Of a stretch of DNA of 6,000 bases, positions 1-6,000 are shown in pieces. The DNA is from Bacteroidales bacterium UBA5235 (lineage in GTDB: Bacteria; Bacteroidota; Bacteroidia; Bacteroidales; VadinHA17), in contig DHUL01000071.1 in the NCBI GenBank assembly GCA_002409145.1, positions 8,187-14,186 of the forward strand, in the 5' to 3' direction. The notes beneath the pieces were generated by a model. The model was given only the letters and a program-made list of their open reading frames with translations. It had not been told where the DNA came from and made no database searches. A program made the translations under genes and the position numbers. Each line of letters opens with the position of its first letter. Within the stretch, counting starts at the first letter, position 1.

Positions 1-1
1 T

Positions 2-79
2 TTCATTGCAGGGGTAAATCATTGGTATGCTAATGTAAAACAATCATTAATGGTTTCTATTGCGCCGGATAGTATTTAA
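2..79 (+). CDS. Possible 3' end of an upstream gene, cut by the window edge
   Basis: An open frame enters from the left edge and stops at TAA 77-79, giving about 25 C-terminal residues that end SLMVSIAPDSI. The segment mixes aromatic and aliphatic residues with polar ones (for example NHWYANV), which is plausible for the end of a folded or beta-rich protein, but it is too short to assign a family. The frame is open by chance often enough at this length that the call is weak. An imperfect hairpin follows at 95-123, which would fit the end of a transcription unit. No function is proposed. Confidence 0.3.
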   Translation, partial: FIAGVNHWYANVKQSLMVSIAPDSI

Positions 80-94
80 TCTCACGGCTAAATC

Positions 95-123
95 ATCTGA
101 CACGTATCGATGTGTGGTCAGAT
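95..123. repeat. Imperfect hairpin after the possible upstream gene
   Basis: The arms ATCTGAC (95-101) and GTCAGAT (117-123) are perfectly complementary, and pairing continues inward for about two more base pairs if one base is bulged. It lies 15 bases after the TAA at 77-79. There is no T-run after either arm, so it is a weak candidate for an intrinsic terminator. It could equally be an operator-like site or chance. Confidence 0.35.
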
Positions 124-240
124 TGAGATAGTTAAACATCTCAAATGAGGTCAGAAAGAGTATTGTAAAAAGTCTGCCTAATTGGATTGAATCCAGTCCT
201 GCCCCGGTTGAATTCCGTTAATTCTCAGGGAATTTTACAG

Positions 241-265
241 TTTATTATTTTTTCTAAATAATAAA
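241..265. repeat. Perfect 10-bp AT-only inverted repeat
   Basis: TTTATTATTT (241-250) and AAATAATAAA (256-265) are exact reverse complements separated by the 5-base loop TTTCT. A hairpin made only of A-U pairs is weak as RNA. As DNA it could be a protein-binding palindrome or a melting region near the missing cas9 promoter. It also lies in an AT-rich stretch where such repeats arise by chance. Confidence 0.4.
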
Positions 266-370
266 TGGTTTAATTTTAAAGTCTTACCCGGTGTGAGCAG
301 GTTGTCAGTCGCAACCGGTTTCATGTTCACGATCCGGAATACTGTAGTAGCAGAGGAGTTTGTGGCGGAG

Positions 371-401
371 AAAAAGAAAGCCCCCGATGAAGGACGAGGG
401 C
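371..401 (-). terminator. Intrinsic terminator of the tracrRNA
   Basis: On the minus strand, the arms GCCCTCG (401-395) and CGGGGGC (386-380) form seven pairs with one G-U. They are followed at once by TTTCTTTTT (379-371). The stem is GC-rich and the tract T-rich, as expected for Rho-independent termination. It also forms the 3' structural hairpin of the tracrRNA. Confidence 0.82.
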
Positions 402-456
402 GGCCTGAATGTTTTCACAACGGAATAATCCTTATTGTGAATTGCTTTAAGAATGT
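371..456 (-). ncRNA. tracrRNA of the type II-C CRISPR-Cas9 system
   Basis: This is the trans-activating RNA that pairs with the crRNA repeat and is bound by Cas9. Read on the minus strand, the parts appear in the canonical order. The anti-repeat is about 456-434, with core AAAGCAATTCACAAT at 448-434. A nexus hairpin follows, GGA-UUAU-UCC at 431-422, within AAUAAGGAUUAUUCCGUU, which closely parallels the S. pyogenes nexus AAUAAGGCUAGUCCGUU. A linker (UUGUGAAAACAUUCAGG) leads to a 7-bp hairpin GCCCTCG/CGGGGGC (401-395 and 386-380, one G-U pair, 8-base loop) and a T-rich tract at 379-371. The anti-repeat complements a repeat starting like GTTGTGAATTGCTTT, the form known from Bacteroidota type II-C arrays, with a G-U wobble at repeat base 1 as in S. 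pyogenes. The 5' end is estimated from the promoter, with A456 or A454 as likely starts, giving about 86 nt. The gene is divergent from cas9. Confidence 0.87.
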
Positions 457-460
457 AGAA

Positions 461-490
461 CAAAGTTAGCAGATAAAACTGAAAACCAAA
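461..490 (-). promoter_or_regulatory. tracrRNA promoter of the Bacteroidota type
   Basis: On the minus strand TTTG (490-487) is followed after 18 bases by TAACTTTG (468-461). This matches the known Bacteroidota sigma-factor pattern of TTTG at -33 and TAnnTTTG at -7. Transcription would begin a few bases past 461, near 456-454, exactly at the edge of the predicted anti-repeat. The upstream element lies within the A-rich leader directly before the cas9 ATG at 498, so the promoter shares DNA with the cas9 translation-initiation region. Confidence 0.72.
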
Positions 491-497
491 AAAAATT

Positions 498-3400
498 ATG
501 AAAAAGATTCTTGGACTGGACCTGGGCACGAGCAGTATTGGATGGGCTTTAGTCAATGAGGCTGAAAATGATACAGAAAAATCATCAATTATTAAGCTCG
601 GGGTGAGGGTTAATCCTTTAACTGTAGATGAACTTTCAAACTTTGAAAGAGGCAAAAGCATTACCACAACGGCCGAAAGAACTCTGAAACGCAGTATGCG
701 CCGCAATCTTCAGCGCTACAAGCTCCGTCGTGCAAACCTTATCGAGATTCTTAAAGAGAATGGTTTTATTACGGAAGAGGCTGTTTTATCCGAATCTGGT
801 AACTTTTCTACATTCGAGACATATCGTCTCCGTGCAAGAGGTGTGGAAGAAGAGTTGACACTGGTTGAATTATCGCGAGTGTTGTTGATGATAAATAAAA
901 AGAGAGGTTACAAGAGCAGTAGGAAAGCTAAGAGTCAGGAAGAGGGGCAACTTATAGACGGGATGACCATTGCAAAGCAACTGTATGAAGAAAACCTGAC
1001 TCCGGGGCAACTTTGTCTGCGATTACTGCAATCAGGCAACAAATTTTTACCAGACTTTTACCGCTCGGATCTTCAGACTGAATTTAACAGTATCTGGAAT
1101 TATCAGAAAAAATATTACCCTGAGATACTGACTGATGAGCTTAAGGAAAAATTGATCAACAAAAATGAGAAGGCAACGTGGGCAATATGCGAAAAACCAC
1201 TGAATCTGGTTGGTCTTAAACGAGTGTCAAAGGCACGGGACTTAAGGCTGGAAAATTTCAAATGGCGCTCTGATGCGCTCTGCATGAAATTAGATCTCGA
1301 GCAAATTGCAGTAGTTCTTCAGAAAATAAACGGACAGATTAGTAACTCAAGTGGCTATCTTGGATCCATAAGCGACCGAAGCAAAGAACTGTATTTCAAG
1401 AATCAGACTGTGGGCCAGTACCTGATGGCTCAATTGAAGTCCAATCCAAACATAAGTCTTAGGAACCAGGTCTTTTATCGTAAGGATTACCTGGATGAGT
1501 ACAATACTATATGGGAGAAGCAGGCACAATATCATTGTGAGCTCACGGAGGATATTAAGCGTGAGATCAGGGATGTCGTCATCTTTTACCAGCGTCGGTT
1601 AAAGAGTCAAAAAGGATTAATCAGCTTTTGTGAATTTGAAAGCAAGCAGGTTGAAATCGAATCTTCAGGTAAAAAGAGAGTAATTACCATTGGAAGCAGG
1701 GTTATACCCAGGTCTTCACCTTTATTTCAGGAATTTAAAATTTGGCAGAACCTGAATAATCTGGAAGTCTTCCCTAAAGGATATTTATCAAGGAGAAAAG
1801 CATCTGCAAGGGTTATCAATGGTCAGGCAGAGGGAGGCGAAAGGAGATCTCTGGATCAGGAGGAGAAGGAAATATTGTTTAAAGAATTGTCAGTCAGAGA
1901 AGAACTAAGTAAGTCACAGGCTCTGGCATTGCTTTTCGACAACGACAAGGAACTGGATTTAAATTTTAACAAAATCGATGGAAATAGAACATTTGCAGCA
2001 TTCTATAAAACCATTAACGAAATTATTGAGATTTCCGGGCATGATAAGATAGACTTCAGCAGACATAATGCTGATGAAATTTCAGCTACTGTAAAATCAA
2101 TCATATATGTTCTTGGGTGCAATCCTGACATTTTTAGCTTCGATTCCGAAAAGGGGCTGGACCAGCAATCTTCATACAGACTCTGGCATTTACTTTATTC
2201 GTACGAGGGAGATAACTCAAATACAGGAATAGAAGGACTAATAGAAAAAATATCGAACTTGACCGGACTACAGAGCGATTACGCCAGGATATTTACGAAC
2301 ATAACCTTTCAGGATGATTATGGCAGTCTTAGTGCAAAGGCTATCCGAAAAATCCTGCCATACCTTAAGTCAGGGAACAAATATGACCTTGCCTGCAGGT
2401 ACGCCGGGTATCGTCACTCCAAATCATCATTGACCGGTGAGGAAATTGCCGGTAAGGTATTGAAAGACAGGTTAGATATTCTCCCGAAAAACAGTTTGAA
2501 AAATCCGGTGGTGGAAAAAATCCTGAACCAGATGACCAATGTGGTAAATGCAATCATTGATGAATATGGAAAACCTGATGAGATCAGGGTGGAGCTGGCA
2601 AGAGAACTTAAAAAGAATGCCGAAGAGAGAGACAAATTGTCTAAAATGATTAACGAAGCCACCAGGGTACATGAGGAGATAAAGAAAATTCTTCAGGATG
2701 AGTTTGGATTATCCCATGTTAGCCGGAATGATATCATTCGTTATAAGTTGTACAAGGAATTGGAAACTAATTGTTTTAAAACTCTCTATTCAAATACTTT
2801 TGTTCCCAGGGAGAAAATATTCAGTAAGGAGTTTGATATAGAACATATAATTCCACAGGCAAGATTATTTGATGACTCCTTTTCTAACAAGACTCTCGAG
2901 AAAAAGGATATCAACCTGGAAAAAGGAGACAGAACTGCCTTCGATTTTGTGAAGGAGAAATACGGAGAAAGCGCTCTTCAGGATTTTCTTACCAGAATCG
3001 AGAGTATTTATAACCTTAAAGGCATTTCAAAAGCAAAATTCAATAAATTAAAAATGTCTGAGAAGGATATACCCGACGATTTCATTGACAGGGACCTGAG
3101 GAATACACAATATATTTCGAGAAAGGCATTGGGAATGTTGGGTGAGATTGTTAGAAGCGTTGTGCCAACAACAGGTTCAATCACTGATCAGTTGCGTGAG
3201 GACTGGCAGTTGGTTGATGTCATGAAGGAGTTGAATTGGGAGAAGTATAAAGCCCTTGGGTTGGTGGAATATTTTGAGGACAAGGATGGACGACAAATTG
3301 GAAGAATTAAGGATTGGACAAAGCGAAACGATCACAGGCATCATGCAATGGATGCATTGACTATAGCCTTCACAAAACATGTTTTCATACAGTATTTCAA

Positions 3401-4646
3401 TAATGTGAATTCAAGGTATGACAAGGATTCTAATGCTTATGCCATTGAGCAGAAATATTTGTATGACAGAAAGGTAAAGCCGCCTATTCCGGTTGATGAA
3501 TTCAGGGCTGAAGCCAAAAAGCATCTGGAATCAGTTTTGGTATCAATAAAAACAAAGAATAAAGTTGTAACCCGGAATATTAATGCATCAAAGAATGACG
3601 GGGGGATTCATCGTAAGATCCAGCTAACACCCAGGGGACAATTACATCTGGAGACTGTTTTTGGAAGTCACAGGGTACCGGTTGTTAAAGAAGTAAGGGT
3701 TGGCGGCACTCTTAATGAAGAAGTAATCCAACTTGTTACCAGGCCTCAGTATCGGGACGCATTATTACAGAGACTTGCTGAAAACAATAATGATCCAAGG
3801 AAAGCTTTTACAGGACGAAATAGTCTGGAGAAACAACCTTTGTATCTTGATGAACTTCATACCAAGAAAGTTCCTGAAAAAGTAAAGGTACTTACGTTTG
3901 AGCCGGTATATACTATCCGGAAACAAGTTGCTCCTGACCTGAATGTGGACAAGGTTATTGATCCTAAGATCCGTAAGCTCTTACAGGATAGAATTGCTGA
4001 ATATGGCGATGCAAAAAAAGCATTTTCCAATCTTGAGAAGGATCCTGTCTGGCTTAACAGAGAGAAGGGAATATCAATCAAAAGGGTAGCTGTTTCAGGT
4101 ATAAATAATGCTCAGGCCCTTCATGAAAAGAGAGACAAGGAGGGTCGGCTTATTTCTGATAGTGAAGGGAAAAATATACCTGTGGATTTTGTCAATACTG
4201 GCAACAATCACCATGTCGCAATATACAGGGATGCAAACGGCGAGCTTCAGGAAAATGTAGTGTCATTCTACGAAGCAGTAACGAGGGCAAATCTTGGTCA
4301 GCCTGTAATTGACAAGGAATACAGAAGCTCAGAAGGATGGAAGTTTCTGTTCACAATGAAGCAAAACGAATACTTTGTTTTTCCGAATTTTAATACCGGC
4401 TTTAATCCTATTGACATAAATCTTCTGGATACAGGAAATTACCACATGATAAGTCCTAATCTGTTCAGGGTCCAGAAAACTACCACTAAAGACTACTTTT
4501 TCAGGCATCATCTGGAGACAAACGTGGATAACAATGGTAATCTGAAGGGAGTTACATGGTTACGAGGTGGTTTAGGCCTACTGAATGGGGCAATAAAAGT
4601 GAGAGTAAATCATATTGGTCAGATTGTCTCTCTCGGAGAATATTGA
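498..4646 (+). CDS. cas9: Type II-C CRISPR-associated endonuclease Cas9
   Basis: This is the RNA-guided DNA endonuclease that cuts both strands of crRNA-matched DNA; it has 1382 residues, within the range of large Bacteroidota II-C proteins. RuvC-I is at the N-terminus (GLDLGTSSIGWALVNE, catalytic D8). The arginine-rich bridge helix spans about 55-88, followed by the recognition lobe to about 640. RuvC-II has IRVELAREL with E699. The HNH domain has FDIEHIIPQ with H783, plus N797 and N806 at exactly the spacing of S. pyogenes H840, N854 and N863. RuvC-III has NDHRHHAMDA with H949 and D952, matching H983 and D986. Residues from about 1060 to the end should form the WED and PAM-interacting parts; the PAM cannot be read from the sequence. 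ATG 498 is chosen because the RuvC-I strand begins immediately after it. No Shine-Dalgarno is present, only an A-rich leader, which is normal for this phylum. All catalytic residues are intact, so an active nuclease is inferred. Confidence 0.97.
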   Translation: MKKILGLDLGTSSIGWALVNEAENDTEKSSIIKLGVRVNPLTVDELSNFERGKSITTTAERTLKRSMRRNLQRYKLRRANLIEILKENGFITEEAVLSESGNFSTFETYRLRARGVEEELTLVELSRVLLMINKKRGYKSSRKAKSQEEGQLIDGMTIAKQLYEENLTPGQLCLRLLQSGNKFLPDFYRSDLQTEFNSIWNYQKKYYPEILTDELKEKLINKNEKATWAICEKPLNLVGLKRVSKARDLRLENFKWRSDALCMKLDLEQIAVVLQKINGQISNSSGYLGSISDRSKELYFKNQTVGQYLMAQLKSNPNISLRNQVFYRKDYLDEYNTIWEKQAQYHCELTEDIKREIRDVVIFYQRRLKSQKGLISFCEFESKQVEIESSGKKRVITIGSRVIPRSSPLFQEFKIWQNLNNLEVFPKGYLSRRKASARVINGQAEGGERRSLDQEEKEILFKELSVREELSKSQALALLFDNDKELDLNFNKIDGNRTFAAFYKTINEIIEISGHDKIDFSRHNADEISATVKSIIYVLGCNPDIFSFDSEKGLDQQSSYRLWHLLYSYEGDNSNTGIEGLIEKISNLTGLQSDYARIFTNITFQDDYGSLSAKAIRKILPYLKSGNKYDLACRYAGYRHSKSSLTGEEIAGKVLKDRLDILPKNSLKNPVVEKILNQMTNVVNAIIDEYGKPDEIRVELARELKKNAEERDKLSKMINEATRVHEEIKKILQDEFGLSHVSRNDIIRYKLYKELETNCFKTLYSNTFVPREKIFSKEFDIEHIIPQARLFDDSFSNKTLEKKDINLEKGDRTAFDFVKEKYGESALQDFLTRIESIYNLKGISKAKFNKLKMSEKDIPDDFIDRDLRNTQYISRKALGMLGEIVRSVVPTTGSITDQLREDWQLVDVMKELNWEKYKALGLVEYFEDKDGRQIGRIKDWTKRNDHRHHAMDALTIAFTKHVFIQYFNNVNSRYDKDSNAYAIEQKYLYDRKVKPPIPVDEFRAEAKKHLESVLVSIKTKNKVVTRNINASKNDGGIHRKIQLTPRGQLHLETVFGSHRVPVVKEVRVGGTLNEEVIQLVTRPQYRDALLQRLAENNNDPRKAFTGRNSLEKQPLYLDELHTKKVPEKVKVLTFEPVYTIRKQVAPDLNVDKVIDPKIRKLLQDRIAEYGDAKKAFSNLEKDPVWLNREKGISIKRVAVSGINNAQALHEKRDKEGRLISDSEGKNIPVDFVNTGNNHHVAIYRDANGELQENVVSFYEAVTRANLGQPVIDKEYRSSEGWKFLFTMKQNEYFVFPNFNTGFNPIDINLLDTGNYHMISPNLFRVQKTTTKDYFFRHHLETNVDNNGNLKGVTWLRGGLGLLNGAIKVRVNHIGQIVSLGEY

Positions 4647-4647
4647 G

Positions 4648-5544
4648 ATGATAAAACGCACCTTACATTTTGGCAACCCCTGTTCGCTCCGGAAGAGAGA
4701 TTTACAGCTTGTCATTGAGTATCCGGAAGAAAGGATCGATCCTGTAACAGTACCCATTGAAGACATCGGGTTGATGGTGTTGGATAATCCTCAGATAATT
4801 ATAACCAATGCCCTGATCATGTCTTTAAACGAGAATAATATTGCCGTTCTCAGTTGCGATACCTCCCATCTGCCGTTTGGACTGATGCTTCCCATGTACT
4901 CACATCACGCTTTTACAGAGAAACTTGGAGATCAGATCGAGGCTTCGCTGCCATTGAAAAAAAACTTGTGGCAGCAAACGGTTATCGCCAAGATTTCAAA
5001 CCAGGCAGCCTTGCTGAAGGCTAAAGGAATGAGTACGGACAAAATAGACTATTTCATTCGCCAGGTTAAAAGTGATGACAGTACGAATGTGGAAGGACGA
5101 GCTGCAGCACATTATTGGGATTGTGTTTTTGGAGACCTCAGCTTTATTCGACATCGTTTTGGAGAACCACCTAATAATATGCTGAACTATGGTTACGCGA
5201 TCCTCAGGGCAATAATTGCAAGGTCGCTTATCGGATCAGGGCTTTTCCCGACAATTGGTATTCATCACCGAAATAAGTATAATCCGTATTGTCTGGCTGA
5301 TGATGTCATGGAGCCATATAGACCGTTTGTTGATTCTTTGATTCTGGACTTGCTTGAAAAGATTGAACCTCCTGAAGAGCTTTCACCTGCGATAAAAAAG
5401 GAACTGCTGAAAATTCCTGTTCTGGATGTAGTAATAGATGGATCCAGAAGTCCTTTAATGATAGCAACCCAACGAACCACAGCCTCGCTTGCAGGATGTT
5501 TTGGCGGTACTCTGAGGAAAATTGTCTATCCTGTCCTGCAGTGA
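4648..5544 (+). CDS. cas1: CRISPR integrase Cas1 (type II-C)
   Basis: This is the metal-dependent integrase that, with Cas2, inserts new spacers into the CRISPR array; it has 298 residues, the usual type II length. The N-terminal beta domain runs from MIKRTLHFGNP to about residue 90 (IPIEDIGLMVLDNPQIIITNALI). The alpha-helical catalytic domain includes ASLPLKKNLWQQTV. The metal ligands of the family appear as E149 in VEGRAAAHYW, H207 in GIHHRNKYNPY, and E222 in ADDVMEPYRP, with D218 and D219 nearby. The start is ATG 4648, one base after the cas9 stop codon (TGA-G-ATG), with GGAG at 4635-4638 nine bases upstream. A TTG at 4615 would add 11 residues inside cas9 and does not match the family start. 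Close packing implies co-transcription, and probably coupled translation, with cas9. Catalytic assignments are by motif position, not by alignment. Confidence 0.96.
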   Translation: MIKRTLHFGNPCSLRKRDLQLVIEYPEERIDPVTVPIEDIGLMVLDNPQIIITNALIMSLNENNIAVLSCDTSHLPFGLMLPMYSHHAFTEKLGDQIEASLPLKKNLWQQTVIAKISNQAALLKAKGMSTDKIDYFIRQVKSDDSTNVEGRAAAHYWDCVFGDLSFIRHRFGEPPNNMLNYGYAILRAIIARSLIGSGLFPTIGIHHRNKYNPYCLADDVMEPYRPFVDSLILDLLEKIEPPEELSPAIKKELLKIPVLDVVIDGSRSPLMIATQRTTASLAGCFGGTLRKIVYPVLQ

Positions 5545-5870
5545 GGTACAACCAATACAGAGTAATGTGGGTTTTTGTTTTTTTTGACCTTCCGACTGAC
5601 ACTAAAAAGGACCGGAAGAACTATGCATTTTTTAGAAAACAATTGCAAAAGGATGGTTTCAGTATGTTGCAGTTCTCAATCTATGTCAGGCATTGTAACA
5701 GCAGGGAGAATGCAGATGTCCATATCAAAAGGGTAAGATCCTTTCTTGCGCCGAAGGGTGAAATAATTATATTTTCCCTTACTGACAAACAATTTGGGAT
5801 GATGGAATTTTTCAGAGGCAGACACCCTGATGCCCGGCCTGGTACGCCACAACAACTAGAAATGTTTTAA
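5541..5870 (+). CDS. cas2: CRISPR adaptation protein Cas2 (type II-C)
   Basis: This small ferredoxin-fold protein dimerises and bridges Cas1 dimers in the spacer-integration complex. The first strand VFVFFDLPTDTKKDRK carries the conserved aspartate (D16 from the GTG start). It is followed by FRKQLQKDGFSMLQFSIYVRHC, the helix ENADVHIKRVRSFL, and a C-terminal strand region with DKQFGMMEFF, ending PQQLEMF, all typical of Bacteroidota II-C Cas2. GTG 5541 is preferred: it gives 109 residues, the usual length, and keeps RYNQYRVMW, which is characteristic of the N-terminus in these relatives. It also overlaps the cas1 stop codon (GTGA), suggesting translational coupling. ATG 5565 would give 101 residues and remove that conserved segment. 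ATG 5496 would add 15 residues wholly within cas1 and unlike the family. The gene is clear; only the start is uncertain. Confidence 0.95.
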   Translation: MRYNQYRVMWVFVFFDLPTDTKKDRKNYAFFRKQLQKDGFSMLQFSIYVRHCNSRENADVHIKRVRSFLAPKGEIIIFSLTDKQFGMMEFFRGRHPDARPGTPQQLEMF

Positions 5871-5878
5871 AGGATAAA

Positions 5879-5926
5879 AATTTAAGAGCCGACATACATC
5901 GGCTCTTAAATTCCGGGGCTTTTTTT
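5879..5926 (+). terminator. Probable terminator after the cas9-cas1-cas2 operon, perhaps bidirectional
   Basis: Perfect 14-bp arms at 5879-5892 and 5899-5912 (core AAGAGCCGA / TCGGCTCTT) enclose a 6-base loop, starting eight bases after the cas2 stop codon. On the plus strand a run of seven T lies at 5920-5926, separated from the stem by CCGGGGC. On the minus strand the stem runs directly into TTTTT (5880-5876). It can therefore end the cas transcript and may also stop a leftward transcript, for example from genes or a CRISPR array beyond the right edge. Confidence 0.75.
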
Positions 5927-6000
5927 AATCCTGAATACCGGGCTAAGTAGCTGATTTTAATTGGATAATCACCTGCTATGTTGTGTCCGGTATTTCAAAG
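5927..6000. other. Intergenic tail downstream of the cas operon, with an 8-bp inverted repeat
   Basis: No gene or CRISPR repeat unit is recognisable. AATACCGG (5934-5941) and CCGGTATT (5987-5994) are exact inverted copies separated by 45 bases. This position, just after cas2, is where the leader or array of a II-C locus is often found, but no sequence similar to the predicted repeat is present before the window ends. Confidence 0.45.

Larger units (their letters stand above)
80..370. other. Non-coding stretch between the upstream region and the tracrRNA gene
   Basis: No open frame of credible length and no recognisable RNA gene is seen on either strand. The stretch is AT-rich, particularly at 231-280, and contains two inverted repeats that are listed separately. 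A cas9 promoter is expected here or in the tracrRNA region, but no good match to the Bacteroidota TTTG / TAnnTTTG pattern is present on the plus strand. The nearest is TAATTTTA at 271-278, which lacks the final G and a clear upstream TTTG. Confidence 0.6.

Noticed and set aside
271..278. TAATTTTA as the -7 element of a cas9 promoter
   Set aside because: It lacks the final G of TAnnTTTG and has no TTTG at the proper distance upstream; AT-rich sequence gives such near matches easily.
305..706. A 133-codon open frame on the minus strand
   Set aside because: It covers the tracrRNA gene and the first 200 bases of cas9 in antisense. It resembles no known protein and is the shadow of stronger features.
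2365..2672. Several overlapping minus-strand open frames within cas9
   Set aside because: They are antisense shadows of an intact and strongly conserved coding sequence, with no recognisable product.
4615..4647. TTG start for cas1, adding 11 residues
   Set aside because: The extension lies inside the cas9 coding end. The family N-terminus MIKRTLHFGNP begins at ATG 4648, which also has GGAG at a suitable distance.
5496..5540. ATG start for cas2 well inside cas1
   Set aside because: The extra 15 residues (MFWRYSEENCLSCPA) are cas1 codons read in another frame and are unlike Cas2 N-termini.
5980..6000. GTTGTG followed by TTTCAAA at the right edge, resembling the start of a Bacteroidota II-C repeat
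   Set aside because: The bases between (TCCGGTA) do not match the AATTGC demanded by the anti-repeat, and only one partial copy is visible. A first degenerate repeat cannot be fully excluded without the adjoining sequence.
1..6000. csn2, cas4 or a CRISPR array within the window
   Set aside because: No open frame for either gene exists outside cas9, cas1 and cas2, and no direct repeats with regular spacing are present.

Overview
The window holds a compact type II-C CRISPR-Cas locus with gene order tracrRNA (minus strand), cas9, cas1, cas2 (all plus strand). The host is most likely a member of the Bacteroidota. Three things point there: the Cas1 and Cas2 sequences have the wording typical of that phylum; the tracrRNA has a promoter of the Bacteroidota form (TTTG, 18 nt, TAACTTTG); and cas9 has an A-rich leader without a Shine-Dalgarno sequence. 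There is no csn2 or cas4, and cas2 is followed directly by a hairpin, so the subtype is II-C rather than II-A or II-B.

Layout. Bases 2-79 may be the 3' end of an upstream gene cut by the window edge. Bases 80-370 are non-coding and contain two inverted repeats (95-123 and 241-265); I see no convincing gene there. Bases 371-456 read on the minus strand as a complete tracrRNA: anti-repeat, nexus hairpin, linker, and a GC-rich terminator hairpin followed by a T-rich tract. Its promoter (461-490) sits immediately before the cas9 start codon. Bases 498-4646 encode an intact 1382-residue Cas9 with all RuvC and HNH catalytic residues. cas1 (4648-5544) begins one base after the cas9 stop codon. cas2 (5541-5870) probably begins with a GTG that overlaps the cas1 stop codon. 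The last 130 bases hold a strong inverted repeat (probable terminator) and an AT-rich tail in which I find no CRISPR repeat.

How it works together. Cas1 and Cas2 capture new spacers. The tracrRNA pairs with the repeat part of each crRNA, and Cas9 uses that duplex to cut matching DNA. The CRISPR array itself is not visible and probably lies just beyond the right edge, but the tracrRNA anti-repeat predicts that its repeat starts close to GTTGTGAATTGCTTT.

This is a recognisable system rather than a new type. What deserves attention is the unannotated antisense tracrRNA, its self-complementary segment, its overlap with the probable cas9 leader, and an apparently intact large Cas9 orthologue whose PAM cannot be read from the sequence.
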